NCBI RefSeq assembly: GCF_001423265.1
Contig: NZ_LMND01000013.1
Span: 1 to 42,562 of the forward strand
DNA length: 42,562 bases
Reading direction: 5' to 3'
Origin: Methylobacterium sp. Leaf108
Lineage (GTDB): Bacteria; Pseudomonadota; Alphaproteobacteria; Rhizobiales; Beijerinckiaceae
The notes beneath the pieces were generated by a model, which worked only from the letters and a program-made list of their open reading frames with translations, was not told where the DNA came from and searched no databases. Shown in pieces: positions 31,451 to 40,551 of this stretch; the stretch's first letter is position 1, and every line of letters begins with the position of its first letter. A program made the position numbers and the translations under genes.

Positions 31451-32011
31451 TTACCGTTGGTCGTAACGATAGGCTTCCAGCGCGCTTTCGATCGCCCAAG
31501 ACTTCGCGCCGGTCTTCGATACGAAAAACGTCAGATCTTCCGCCTCTGCTATGGGCCGGGCGAATTCTTCGATGGCATGATAGTATGACCGGCTTCGATA
31601 GTCGTGCACGCCGATGATGGCATTTCGATCCAATCGCCGCAGAGCCTGCAGAAAGCACGCCACGCGAAAGCGTCCATCGACCAGACAGAGGTCGAAGTCG
31701 CCGGACGCGTTGAGAATGGTCTCGTGATACTTCGGATACTGCGGACGGTGGTCGCTGGATATGGGAACGCCCCAATTTCCCGTGGGGCCGATGTCGACGT
31801 GGATCAATCGACGCTCGTGACCCGACGGCGCGATTTGCTGGGAGATTTTTTCGATCCAGGCCACGTCCGAGTCGATCGCGACGAGCGGGCCGTCCACGAC
31901 GCCGGCCGCGAAAAGTGTACTTCCGCCGAGTCCGAACTCGAAGTAGCATTTCGACTGCGTCACGAAATTCTTGAACAACTCCGCTTCGCGCGCGCTCATT
32001 CTCAACGTCAT
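31451..32011 (-). CDS. SAM-dependent methyltransferase-like orphan protein
   Basis: A 186-residue protein with a Rossmann-type start, YFEFGLGGSTLFAAG, matching motif I of class I methyltransferases, then VAIDSD (motif II acid) and FDLCLVDGRFR (motif IV-like). The C-terminal half has IGVHDYRSRSYYHAIEEF. Similar short proteins occur near polysaccharide or glycan genes, but I do not recognise a specific family and no partner is adjacent. Codon use is visibly less GC-rich than in neighbouring genes, suggesting acquisition by transfer. The ATG at 32011 lacks a strong ribosome binding site; the frame continues upstream without similarity, so the start is uncertain. Confidence 0.65.
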   Translation of the reverse strand: MTLRMSAREAELFKNFVTQSKCYFEFGLGGSTLFAAGVVDGPLVAIDSDVAWIEKISQQIAPSGHERRLIHVDIGPTGNWGVPISSDHRPQYPKYHETILNASGDFDLCLVDGRFRVACFLQALRRLDRNAIIGVHDYRSRSYYHAIEEFARPIAEAEDLTFFVSKTGAKSWAIESALEAYRYDQR

Positions 32012-32402
32012 GGCAATCGGTATCTCGTGCTCAAAGGCCGCTGGTCGGCGAAGTTTAGGTCGCGACGACGCTAACCGGATTGGCGACGACGAACCAGCCC
32101 CGTGACGATGCGTGCCCTTCGACGCGAAAGAAAGCCCGCGTTGGCGCCGGCACGAGCGGGCCTCTTGCGGTATCGCGGGCCCGAACAGAGTTTCTCCCCG
32201 AGGCGAGGCTTGTCCTCGTCGGTCGCCTGGCTCAAACACGGGCGGCTGAACGGCGGCTTTGCAGCGAGGCGGCGAGCCGGACCGGCACGGTGACCGGCAG
32301 GGCATGGCGCGGGGGGCCTGGCCCTCCGCATGCATCGGGGACGGTCGTCCCCCTCGCCCGTGCGGGACGTGACGGCAGAACGGGTGGAGAGGGACGGCAT
32401 CG
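32012..32402. other. Divergent intergenic region upstream of scoA
   Basis: No gene is convincing in these 391 bases. It must contain divergent promoters for the methyltransferase-like gene and scoAB. A GGGGAC-GGTC-GTCCCC hairpin at 32337-32352, about 50-65 bases before the scoA start, could be an operator or attenuator. Confidence 0.45.
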
Positions 32403-33137
32403 ATGAAGAAGGTTTATCCGGATGCGACGGCGGCGCTGGCCGGTGTCCTCAAGGACGGCATGACGATCATGGCCGGCGGGTTCGGCCTGTGCGGCATCCC
32501 GGACGAGCTGATCGACGCCATCCAGGCCTCGGGCGTCAAGGATCTCACCGTGATCTCGAACAACGCCGGCATCGACAACGTCGGTCTCGGCAAGCTCCTG
32601 CAAACCCGCCAGGTCGCGAAGATGATCTCGTCCTACGTCGGCGAGAACAAGGAGTTCGCCCGGCAGTACCTCGGCGGTGAGCTCGCGATCGAATTCAATC
32701 CGCAGGGCACGCTGGCTGAGCGCATCCGCGCCGGTGGCGCCGGTATCCCGGCCTTCTTCACCAAGACCGGGGTCGGCACCCTGATCGCGGAGGGCAAGGA
32801 CGTCCGCACCTTCGACGGCGAGGACTACGTGATGGAACGCGGCCTGTTCGCCGACCTCGCCATCGTCCACGCCTGGAAGGGCGATACCGAGGGCAACCTC
32901 GCCTACCGGAGGACGGCGCGCAACTTCAACCCGATGATGGCCACCGCCGCGACGATGACCGTGGCGCAGGTGGAACACCTCGTCGAGCCGGGCGAGCTCG
33001 ACCCGGACGCGATCGTCACCCCCGGCATCTTCGTCAAGCGCATCGTCCACGTGGCGATCCGTGAAAAGCGCATCGAGCAGCGCACCACCCGCAAGCGCGG
33101 CGAGCCGGCCAATCCGGCCGCCGCCGGCGTCGTCTGA
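32403..33137 (+). CDS. scoA: 3-oxoacid CoA-transferase subunit A
   Basis: With ScoB this transfers CoA from succinyl-CoA to acetoacetate, giving acetoacetyl-CoA. The protein is 244 residues. The start VYPDATAALAGVLKDGMTIMAGGFGLCGIP is typical, with the glycine loop GGFGLCG, followed by ISNNAGIDNVGLGKLL and EFNPQGTLAERIRAGGAG. The ATG at 32403 follows GGAGAGG by ten bases. It is 15 bases ahead of scoB and surely co-transcribed. In a PHB producer the pair links 3-hydroxybutyrate or acetoacetate released from granules to central metabolism; the phasin genes are close by. Confidence 0.95.
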   Translation: MKKVYPDATAALAGVLKDGMTIMAGGFGLCGIPDELIDAIQASGVKDLTVISNNAGIDNVGLGKLLQTRQVAKMISSYVGENKEFARQYLGGELAIEFNPQGTLAERIRAGGAGIPAFFTKTGVGTLIAEGKDVRTFDGEDYVMERGLFADLAIVHAWKGDTEGNLAYRRTARNFNPMMATAATMTVAQVEHLVEPGELDPDAIVTPGIFVKRIVHVAIREKRIEQRTTRKRGEPANPAAAGVV

Positions 33138-33152
33138 GGGAGCTTCCAAACC

Positions 33153-33812
33153 ATGGCCTGGACCCGCGAACAGATGGCCGAGCGCGCCGCGAAGGAGCTG
33201 CAGGACGGCTACTACGTGAACCTCGGCATCGGCATCCCGACCCTCGTCTCGAACTACATTCCCGACGGCATGTCGGTGCAGCTGCAGTCGGAGAACGGCA
33301 TGCTCGGCATGGGGCCGTTCCCCTTCGAGGGCGAGGAGGACCCCGACCTCATCAACGCCGGCAAGCAGACCATCACGGCGCTGCCGACCACGAGCTACTT
33401 CTCGTCGTCCGATTCGTTCGGGATGGTCCGCGGCGGCCACATCAACCTGTCGATCCTGGGCGCGATGCAGGTGGCGCAGAACGGCGACCTCGCCAATTGG
33501 ATGATCCCCGGCAAGATGGTGAAGGGCATGGGCGGCGCCATGGACCTCGTGGCCGGCGTCAAGAAGGTGGTGGTGGTGATGGAGCACACCGCCAAGGGCA
33601 AGGACGGGTCCGAATCGCCCAAGCTCCTCAAGGCCTGCGACCTGCCGCTCACCGGCACCGCCGTCGTCGACATGGTGATCACCGATCTGGGCGTCTTCAC
33701 CATCGACAAGAAGGGCGACGGCGGCATGACCCTGGTCGAACTCGCCGAGGGCGTGAGCGAGGACGAGGTCCGTGCCAAGACGGAGGCGAGCTTCGCCGTC
33801 GCCTTGACCTGA
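33153..33812 (+). CDS. scoB: 3-oxoacid CoA-transferase subunit B
   Basis: The 219-residue catalytic partner of ScoA. The glutamate that forms the CoA thioester is E47 in [11 protein letters not shown]. Other family segments are [33 protein letters not shown] and [14 protein letters not shown]. The ATG at 33153 has GGGAG nine bases upstream. A bulged hairpin terminator follows at 33818-33844. Confidence 0.95.
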   Translation: MAWTREQMAERAAKELQDGYYVNLGIGIPTLVSNYIPDGMSVQLQSENGMLGMGPFPFEGEEDPDLINAGKQTITALPTTSYFSSSDSFGMVRGGHINLSILGAMQVAQNGDLANWMIPGKMVKGMGGAMDLVAGVKKVVVVMEHTAKGKDGSESPKLLKACDLPLTGTAVVDMVITDLGVFTIDKKGDGGMTLVELAEGVSEDEVRAKTEASFAVALT

Positions 33813-33817
33813 AGGCC

Positions 33818-33844
33818 AGCGGGATCGTTTCGGGACGATCCGCT
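33818..33844 (+). terminator. Hairpin terminator of scoAB
   Basis: AGCGGGATCGT pairs with ACGATCCGCT (10 bp with one bulged G) around TTCGGG, five bases after the scoB stop. The T-run is weak. Confidence 0.6.
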
Positions 33845-33966
33845 CCCGGCCGGCGGCGACACGGCTAAGCCAGCGTTAAGCGGACTCGTAGACCTTGACC
33901 GAAAGCCGGACGGCGCGCCGCACGCAGGGCGGGGCGCCACCGGACGGTTCACGAGGGTCGAGGCGT

Positions 33967-34362
33967 ATGGGTAGCGTTGCGTTGCAGCGGGACGACAATG
34001 TGGTGCCGTTCCGCCGGCTGGGGTCACCCCCTCCTGGCGCCACGCCGGCGCCCTCGGCCCTGGCCGCCCGGCGCGGCGACCAGCGCGCCTTGATGGATGC
34101 GGTCTATGCCACCGGCACTCTGGCCGTGGCGGCCGGCGACCGCGAGACCAAGCTGATCGCCTCGCGGCTCCAGGTCTACGGATTCCTCGTGGTCGAGGAG
34201 GTGACGGACGCGGGCACCTTTCGCCGGCTGCGTCCGTCGGAGGCGATCCGCGCCCGCACCGAGCGGCCCTGGCGCGTCTCGAAGGCGTCCCATGCCACGG
34301 GCGACGGCCCCTCGGTGACGATCCCGGCCGTCGACGGCTTCCTGTTCGACCAGCCGGCCTGA
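33967..34362 (+). CDS. Hypothetical protein
   Basis: A 131-residue protein I do not recognise. After a Pro/Ala-rich N-terminus (VVPFRRLGSPPPGATPAPSA) there is a helical segment RGDQRALMDAVYATGTLAVAAGDRETKLIASRLQVYGFLVVEEV and a Arg/Ser-rich tail. No signal peptide, membrane helix or cysteine is visible. ATG at 33967 has a GAGGG nine bases upstream; the open frame runs back to 33895 but the extra residues look random. The gene converges with the papain-like gene, with eight bases between stops. Confidence 0.6.
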   Translation: MGSVALQRDDNVVPFRRLGSPPPGATPAPSALAARRGDQRALMDAVYATGTLAVAAGDRETKLIASRLQVYGFLVVEEVTDAGTFRRLRPSEAIRARTERPWRVSKASHATGDGPSVTIPAVDGFLFDQPA

Positions 34363-34370
34363 ACCGGCCT

Positions 34371-35507
34371 TCAGCGCAGGTAGATCACGCTGTAGAGGGT
34401 ACGGCGCAGCTCGCTCTCGAGAAGCCAGACGCGACCGTCCTCGCAGCGTTCACGGACGCCTGCGCGCATCCGCGAGCAATACTCGCCGGTGTTGTCCTGC
34501 ACGAGGTAGCGGCACTGGCCGCCCTCGCGCCTGCGGGCGATGACGGTGCTCGAATGGTCGGCGGCGAGATCCGGGTCCTTGGGGTCGCGCTCCTGGAGCT
34601 CGTACCAGCTGTAGCCGATGGTCGGGGCGCGGCCGCGGTCGAGAGCGTAATCCACCATCGCCAGCATGCGGGTCACCTGGCGCGGATGCGGGGCGCGGCC
34701 GGCTTCCACCCGCTCCATGAAGTCGAGCTGGTTCGAGGCGACCCGGTAGGAGACCGGCAGCAAGGGCACCGGCAGGGGGCGACGGCGGCAACGTTGCTTG
34801 ACGAGCGCGAGCCAGCCGGTGTTGAAGGCATCCGCACGCCGGCTGCGCAACTGCGCCACGGTGGCGCCGACCGCACGCAGGCACTGCCGGGGTGCGCGCA
34901 CCTCGCTGCTGAAACGCAGCGCCGCGAACCGCGCGGTGAAATGCGCGTAGCCCTCGTGGCTCGGTAGGTCCCGCTCCTCGCACAGGCCGTCGATGTTGTA
35001 GAGGAGCGCGGAGGCATCCTCCTCGCCGCCCTCGAGCTTGTCGAAATACGGTTCGGCCCGCGGGTTGCGATCCCTCGAGACTTCCGCCGCGTTCCGGGCC
35101 CAGGCGATGTCGGCGAGATAGCCGGGATGGGCACGCAGGTGCGCCTGTAGCGCCGGGTCGGGAATCGCGGCGAGGCGGGCCGGATCGGCGAAATAGAACT
35201 TGGTGGCGACGTCGAGGGGCGAGACCGCCACCCCCACGCGCTGCGAAATCATGTCGGCGGTGGCATAGGCATAGCAGATCGCGCTGTCGCCCTGGCCCAC
35301 CGGGATATCGGTGGGACGCGGCGACAGTTTCACGCCGCCGGGCAGGGCATGGGTGGCGGCCGGCAGGTCGATCCTGACGGCCGGGCAGCCTGCGGCACGG
35401 GCGTAGACGGGGTCGGGCGGCAGCAATCGCAACGGCGCGGCCCCGGCGCCGCCGGAGCCGAGAAGCGCCGCCACCAGGGCGAGCCGGATCCAAGCCCAAG
35501 CCGACAC
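34371..35507 (-). CDS. Predicted secreted papain-like cysteine protease
   Basis: A 378-residue protein with a signal peptide (about 1-23). I do not recognise a named family. Residues in the right order for a papain-type active site are present: oxyanion-hole Q72 and nucleophile C78 in GQGDSAICYAYA (compare the QGxCGSCWAF of papain), H318 in ADHSSTVIA, and N339 in VQDNTGEYC. The middle (about 90-300) is helical with several extra cysteines that may form disulfides. The start is GTG at 35507 with GGAGG nine bases upstream. It sits downstream of the RTX metalloprotease, same strand, with 268 bases between. A role in processing surface proteins, toxins or competitors is speculation. Confidence 0.6.
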   Translation of the reverse strand: MSAWAWIRLALVAALLGSGGAGAAPLRLLPPDPVYARAAGCPAVRIDLPAATHALPGGVKLSPRPTDIPVGQGDSAICYAYATADMISQRVGVAVSPLDVATKFYFADPARLAAIPDPALQAHLRAHPGYLADIAWARNAAEVSRDRNPRAEPYFDKLEGGEEDASALLYNIDGLCEERDLPSHEGYAHFTARFAALRFSSEVRAPRQCLRAVGATVAQLRSRRADAFNTGWLALVKQRCRRRPLPVPLLPVSYRVASNQLDFMERVEAGRAPHPRQVTRMLAMVDYALDRGRAPTIGYSWYELQERDPKDPDLAADHSSTVIARRREGGQCRYLVQDNTGEYCSRMRAGVRERCEDGRVWLLESELRRTLYSVIYLR

Positions 35508-35580
35508 GTCCTCGGTCCTCCACCGCCGGCCCTGTGCCGACGAAGCAGGTGTCTACCCGAAATCCGCAGTCCGTGAAGCG

Positions 35581-35603
35581 GGGGCTTCCCGGGTCCAAGC
35601 CCC
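35581..35603. terminator. Hairpin in the gap between RTX and papain-like genes
   Basis: GGGGCTT and AAGCCCC form a 7-bp stem around a 9-base loop. It lies about 170 bases downstream of the RTX stop on the minus strand and could end that transcript. The rest of 35508-35775 contains nothing else that I can name. Confidence 0.4.
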
Positions 35604-35775
35604 GGATGGCGAAGAAGGGTCGGGACCGATCCCGGCGGTATCGGTTTCTCCGGCGACAGCCTAAGCCGCCGCTCCGGCACGGGCGTCTTTCGACATGGGC
35701 TGGCGCCAGTCGGCACCGACCGGGCCCGAAGCAATGCCCCGCGCGATCGTGCAGGCCGGCGATCTGTCGATCGGC

Positions 35776-38700
35776 TCAAACCACCGAAAAGTCGGCGTGC
35801 GTGAGGGAGGCTTTGTTGTCGAGGATGGCAAATTGCATCGCGGCCGAGGCCGTGCCGTTCCCGTCGGCATCGTAGGACAAGCCTCCCGTCGCCTTATCGT
35901 AGAGGACACGGTCGTTCGCATCGGCTGCGCCGGTGGAGAGGTCCTTGAATGCCGTTGCGGCCAGGGGACCGGCTCCGAGCGCAGCGAAGACGCCGCGCGC
36001 GAGTTGGATAGTGTCGTCGGGAACCGAGAAGTCCGAGATCCGGTCGACGTTGCCGGCGCCAAGCCCGGTGCTGAAGGCGAAGGTATCGACCCCGCCACGA
36101 CCGTAGAGGACGTCGGCCCCGCCACCGCCATTGAGGACGTTGGCGCCGGCGTTTCCGACCAGCGTGTTGGCAAAGGCGTTACCGGTCAGATCGATCGACC
36201 CCGTTCCGGCCTCGCTGGTGGTGTCCAGCCGTTCGATCTCCTGGCCCACCGCCAGGGTGTAGCTCACGCTCGCCAGAACCTTGTCGCTGCCGCCGCCCGC
36301 CGCTTCGAACACCCGGTCGTCGGCATCGTCGACGAAGTAGAAATCGCTGCCGCCGCGGCCGTAGAGCAGGTCGGCGCCGGCCCCACCGTTGAGGATGTTG
36401 ACGCCGGCGTTGCCGACGAGCGTGTTGGCGAAGGCGTTGCCCGAGAGGTTGATCGAGCCGGTTCCGGCTTCGTTGGTGGTGTCGAGCCGCTCGATCTCCT
36501 GGCCCACCGTGAGGGTAAAACTCACGCTCGTCAGGACCTTGTCGTTGCCGCCGCCCAGCGCTTCGAAGACCCGGTCGTTGCCATTGTCGACGAAGTAGAA
36601 ATCGCTGCCACCGCGGCCGTAGAGCAGATCGGCTCCGGCCCCGCCGTCGAGGATGTTGACGCCGGCGTTTCCGACCACCGTGTTGGTGAAGGCGTTGCCG
36701 GACAGGTTGATCGACCCCGTGCCGACTTCGTTGGTGGTGTCGAGCCGCTCGATCTCCTGGCCCGCCGTCAAGGTAAAGCTCACGCTCGTCAGGACCTTGT
36801 CGCTGCCGCCGGCCACCGCCTCGAAGACCCGGTCGTTGCCGTTGTCGACGAAGTAGAAATCGCTGCCACCGCGGCCGTAGAGAAGGTCGGCGCCGGCCCC
36901 GCCGTCGATGATGTTGACGCCGGCGTTGCCGACCAGCGTGTTGGCGAAGGCGTTGCCGGACAGGTTGATCGATCCCGTGCCGGATTCGTTTGTGGTGTCG
37001 AGCCGCTCGATCTCCTGGCCCGCCGCCAGGGTGTGGCTGATGCTCGTCAGGACCCGGTCGCTGCCGCCGGCCACTGCCTCGAACACCCGGTCGCCCGAAC
37101 TGTCGATGTAATAGACGTCGTTGCCGCCCCGGCCGTAGAGCAGGTCGGCGCCCAGACCGCCGTTGAGGATGTTGATACCGGCGTTGCCGACCAACGTGTT
37201 GGCGAAGGTGTTGCCCGAGAGGTTGATCGACCCGGTGCCGGCTTCGTCGGTGGTGTCGAGCCGCTCGATCTCCTGGCCCGCCGCCAGGGTATGGTTCACG
37301 CTCGTGAAGACCCTGTCGCTGCCGCCTCCGGCAGTCTCGACGACCTGGTCTCCAGAACTGTCGACGTAGTACCAGTCGATGCCGGCACCGCCCGCCATCG
37401 TGTCCTGACCGAGGCCGCCTGTCAGGACGTTCGCGTCCCCGTTTCCGGTCAGGCGGTCGCCGAAGGCGGAGCCGATCAGGCGCTCGATGGAAACCAGGCG
37501 ATCGCCCTGCGCGGTCCCTCCGGTGCCGAGACCGGTCGTCAGGTCGACGACGACGGCCGCGTTCGACCCGGAGTAATCGGCGGTGTCGCTTCCGTCGCCG
37601 CCGTCGAGGGTGTCGGCTCCGCCCAGCCCGACCAGTCGGTCGGTGCCGCCCCGCCCGGACAGGGCGTTGCCGGCCGCATTTCCGGTGAGCACGTCCCCGA
37701 AGGCCGAGCCGCCGAGGTTCTCGATGGCGATGAGCGTATCGCCCGCGGCGACGCCGGTATGGACGCCGGTCGACAGGTTGACGGTGACGCCCGCTGGCGC
37801 CGTCGCGTAATCGGCCCAATCGATGCCGGCGCCGCCATCGATCGTGTCGGCGCCAGCGCCCCCTTCGAGGGTGTCGTTCTGCAGGCCGCCGAGAAGCCGG
37901 TCGATCCCGGCGCCACCGCTCATGACGTCGGCCGTGGCACCGCCGGTGATCGTTTCGCTGGCGTCTCCTCCATAGACGTCGATCTTCGTGAAGCCGTCCG
38001 CTGCAAAGCCGTCCGATCCACGACCGGTGGCATAGTCGAACGACCACGCCGCTGCGCCGGCGGCCCGGGTCAGGACGAGGCGATCGACCCCGCCGCCGCC
38101 CGCCACCCGATCGCCGGCACTGGCGATGAGTTGGACGAGATCGTCGCCGGCCCCGCCGTCGAGGCTGTCCTCGCCGGCCCCGCCGTCGAGGGTGTCGCTC
38201 GCCCCGAGCCCGAAGAGCGTGTCGTTGCCGTCGAGCCCGACCAGCCAGTTCGAGGCCGCGCTGCCGGTGATGCGGTCGCTGTAGATCGATCCGCGGATGT
38301 TCTCGAAATCGACGAGCGCATCGCCTTCGGCGGTTCCGCCGATGCCGGCGATCTTGCCCGCACTGATGTCGATCGTCACGCCGGCATTCGAATCCGAGTA
38401 GTACGCCCAGTCGGACCCGTCGCCGCCGTCCATGTAGTCGGCCCCGGCGCCGCCGACGAGGGTATCGTCGCCGCCATGCCCGGCCAGCTGATCGTTGGCG
38501 TCGTTGCCCGATACCTGATCGGCGCCGCCCTGGCCCCAGATCTGGTCCGCGGCGGTGCCGCCGACGAGGGTATCGTCGTAGCCGGAGCCCTCGATGTTCT
38601 CGATCGAGACTAGCGTGTCGCCCTGCGCGTCGCCGTACAGGACCTTGCCGCCCTGGAACGAGAAATCGACGTAGACGCCCGCCGTCGAGCCGGCATAGCT

Positions 38701-40551
38701 GACCCAATCGGAGCCGTCGCCGCCGTCGAGGGTATCGCCGCCGGCGCCGCCCTCCAGCGTGTCCGAACCGCCGCGTCCGTAGAGCGCATCCGCCCCGGCC
38801 CGTCCGGCGAAGCTCTCCGAGGCTGCAGAGCCCGCGATTGAATCCGCCACAGACGACCCGGCGATCCGTTCGATCGAGATCAGGGTATCGTTGGCCGCGG
38901 CGCCGCCGTAGGTGCGCGCGTCGACATCGATCGTGACCGCCACCGAGCCCTCGTAGGACGCCGTGTCGAAGCCGATGCCGCCGTCGAGGGTATCGAACCC
39001 GGCGCCGCCGATCAGGATATCGGAGCCGTCGTCGCCCTGCAGGGTGTCGCTGCCGCCGTAGCCCTGCAGGGTGTCGTCGCCGCCACCGCCGCGCAGTTCG
39101 TTCTGGCTGTCGTTTCCGCCGAGGGAATCGTCGAACCGGGAGCCGACCAGCCCTTCGATGCTGACCAGCGTGTCGTCCTGAGCGAAGCCTCCGAGCACCT
39201 TCCCGATCGAGAAGTCGACATAGACGTCGGTGGTCGAGGCGCTGTAGTCGGCGAAATCGAGGCCGTCGCCGCCGTCGAGGTAGGTCGCGCCCGCGCCCGA
39301 GACGAGGAAGTCGCGGTCCTGCTCGCCAAAAAGCCGGTCGATGCCGCCGCCGCCGATGAGCGTATCGAAGCCCAGGCCGCCGAAGAGGGTGTCGTTGCCT
39401 TGTCCGCCATCGAGTCGGTTGTTGGCGTTGTTGCCCCGGATGGTGTCGTTCCCCGTGCCGCCGACCGCGTTCTCGATCAGGGGACGCAGGTAGTTGCTCG
39501 AACTGGTGTCGTCGATGACGAGCCAGGCATTGGCGATGTTGCCCCGGGCAAACACGGCCTGGCCGGCGGCATCCGTCCCCAGCCGGGCGAGTTGCACCGT
39601 GCTGGTGGTGGTCCAGCCGACGTTGGGGTCGTCGGAGGTGCCCGGCCGCAGGTCGACGCCGAGGTTCGTGCCGTAGCTCGCGAAATCGTAGGTATCGACG
39701 CCGCCGCCGTCCCAGATGGTGCGGAAGATGCGGTTGCCGTCCGGTGCCGTCGCCGCGTCCTGGGCGACGCCGTTGATCTCCATGTTGCCCGTCGTGGGAC
39801 GCCATTTGTAGACCGTGTCGGTGGCATTCGAACCGTAGTTGGCGCCGTAGACGTTCTGGATCGCCGCAATGTCGACGGCCATCAGGCTCTGGGCGTAGCT
39901 GTTACCCTCATTGCCATAGCCCCCTCCCGCCGTGTCCCCGACGAAGGACCGGTACGTCATCACCGAGAACTCCATCGAGTCCCAGTTGGAGGGCAGGTTC
40001 CCGAAGTTGTCGCCGATACCGGCATCCCCGTGGGGATGGTCCATTCCGAGGACGTGGCCGATCTCGTGGATGATCGTGTGATAGGCGTAGGTCCCCTTCA
40101 CGGGGTCGGTCATGTCGTTGGTGCCGCCGGCGGGATTGTCGTTGAACCACATGTCGCCCCATTCGCGACGATCGTAGCTGTCCGGGTCGGGCGGGATGCC
40201 GTAGGCCGTGCCGACGGTCTCATTATAAGCGCTCGTAGACTCGTAGGTGCCGTTGACGTTCCGGTCCACGGCATCGGCGCGGGCGAACTTGAGTCTCGCG
40301 TCGTTCGTCGTGACCTCCTGGAAGGTCAGGAGCGAGACGGCCGAGTAGCTGGCGAGGACCTCCCTGACGGCGGTGTTTTGCTGCGCGAGCAGGGCGCCGA
40401 ACCCGGAGACACCGTAGCCATAGCCGGTCGCCGTCGTCGGGATCTGGAAAGTGAGGTTCCGATTTGCCCAGTGCCGGTCCCAAAGGAGGGCGTCGACGAT
40501 CGTATTGCCGCTGGCGTCGGTGACGGCGGAATCGCCAACTTGTCCGGCCAT
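35776..40551 (-). CDS. Giant RTX protein with serralysin-type metalloprotease domain
   Basis: A 1,591-residue protein. The N-terminal domain (about 1-245) is an M10 serralysin-type zinc protease: zinc motif HEIGHVLGMDH with H162, E163, H166 and H172, and the Met-turn at M198 (SVMTY). There is no Sec signal. Calcium-binding GGxGxDxUx repeats occupy about 350-1040. Five 86-residue modules follow (about 1042-1471), then a last RTX block and a type I secretion end (DNKASLTHADFSVV). It should be exported by a type I transporter whose genes are not in the window. The ATG at 40551 follows GAGGAGG at the ideal distance. The length far exceeds the roughly 480 residues of standard serralysins. The repeats suggest an adhesin or matrix role added to the protease. 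Confidence 0.93.
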   Translation of the reverse strand: MAGQVGDSAVTDASGNTIVDALLWDRHWANRNLTFQIPTTATGYGYGVSGFGALLAQQNTAVREVLASYSAVSLLTFQEVTTNDARLKFARADAVDRNVNGTYESTSAYNETVGTAYGIPPDPDSYDRREWGDMWFNDNPAGGTNDMTDPVKGTYAYHTIIHEIGHVLGMDHPHGDAGIGDNFGNLPSNWDSMEFSVMTYRSFVGDTAGGGYGNEGNSYAQSLMAVDIAAIQNVYGANYGSNATDTVYKWRPTTGNMEINGVAQDAATAPDGNRIFRTIWDGGGVDTYDFASYGTNLGVDLRPGTSDDPNVGWTTTSTVQLARLGTDAAGQAVFARGNIANAWLVIDDTSSSNYLRPLIENAVGGTGNDTIRGNNANNRLDGGQGNDTLFGGLGFDTLIGGGGIDRLFGEQDRDFLVSGAGATYLDGGDGLDFADYSASTTDVYVDFSIGKVLGGFAQDDTLVSIEGLVGSRFDDSLGGNDSQNELRGGGGDDTLQGYGGSDTLQGDDGSDILIGGAGFDTLDGGIGFDTASYEGSVAVTIDVDARTYGGAAANDTLISIERIAGSSVADSIAGSAASESFAGRAGADALYGRGGSDTLEGGAGGDTLDGGDGSDWVSYAGSTAGVYVDFSFQGGKVLYGDAQGDTLVSIENIEGSGYDDTLVGGTAADQIWGQGGADQVSGNDANDQLAGHGGDDTLVGGAGADYMDGGDGSDWAYYSDSNAGVTIDISAGKIAGIGGTAEGDALVDFENIRGSIYSDRITGSAASNWLVGLDGNDTLFGLGASDTLDGGAGEDSLDGGAGDDLVQLIASAGDRVAGGGGVDRLVLTRAAGAAAWSFDYATGRGSDGFAADGFTKIDVYGGDASETITGGATADVMSGGAGIDRLLGGLQNDTLEGGAGADTIDGGAGIDWADYATAPAGVTVNLSTGVHTGVAAGDTLIAIENLGGSAFGDVLTGNAAGNALSGRGGTDRLVGLGGADTLDGGDGSDTADYSGSNAAVVVDLTTGLGTGGTAQGDRLVSIERLIGSAFGDRLTGNGDANVLTGGLGQDTMAGGAGIDWYYVDSSGDQVVETAGGGSDRVFTSVNHTLAAGQEIERLDTTDEAGTGSINLSGNTFANTLVGNAGINILNGGLGADLLYGRGGNDVYYIDSSGDRVFEAVAGGSDRVLTSISHTLAAGQEIERLDTTNESGTGSINLSGNAFANTLVGNAGVNIIDGGAGADLLYGRGGSDFYFVDNGNDRVFEAVAGGSDKVLTSVSFTLTAGQEIERLDTTNEVGTGSINLSGNAFTNTVVGNAGVNILDGGAGADLLYGRGGSDFYFVDNGNDRVFEALGGGNDKVLTSVSFTLTVGQEIERLDTTNEAGTGSINLSGNAFANTLVGNAGVNILNGGAGADLLYGRGGSDFYFVDDADDRVFEAAGGGSDKVLASVSYTLAVGQEIERLDTTSEAGTGSIDLTGNAFANTLVGNAGANVLNGGGGADVLYGRGGVDTFAFSTGLGAGNVDRISDFSVPDDTIQLARGVFAALGAGPLAATAFKDLSTGAADANDRVLYDKATGGLSYDADGNGTASAAMQFAILDNKASLTHADFSVV
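36140..37429 (-). repeat. Five tandem 258-bp modules in the RTX gene
   Basis: Units begin at about 36140, 36398, 36656, 36914 and 37172, exactly 258 bases (86 residues) apart. Each encodes an RTX turn (LYGRGGSDFYFVD), a strand-rich stretch ending AGQEIERLDTT, then GTGSINLSGNAFANTLVGNAG. Copies 2-4 are the most alike; copies 1 and 5 are more diverged. They resemble the repeated blocks of large RTX adhesins and are prone to copy-number change by recombination. Confidence 0.9.

Noticed and set aside
30928..32402. Insertion sequence or integrated element carrying the lower-GC gene
   Set aside because: No transposase, integrase, terminal inverted repeats or tRNA attachment site were visible around it.
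36140..37429. Regular repeats considered as a possible CRISPR array
   Set aside because: The unit is 258 bases, in frame, and encodes RTX modules; there is no short repeat/unique spacer pattern and no cas gene.
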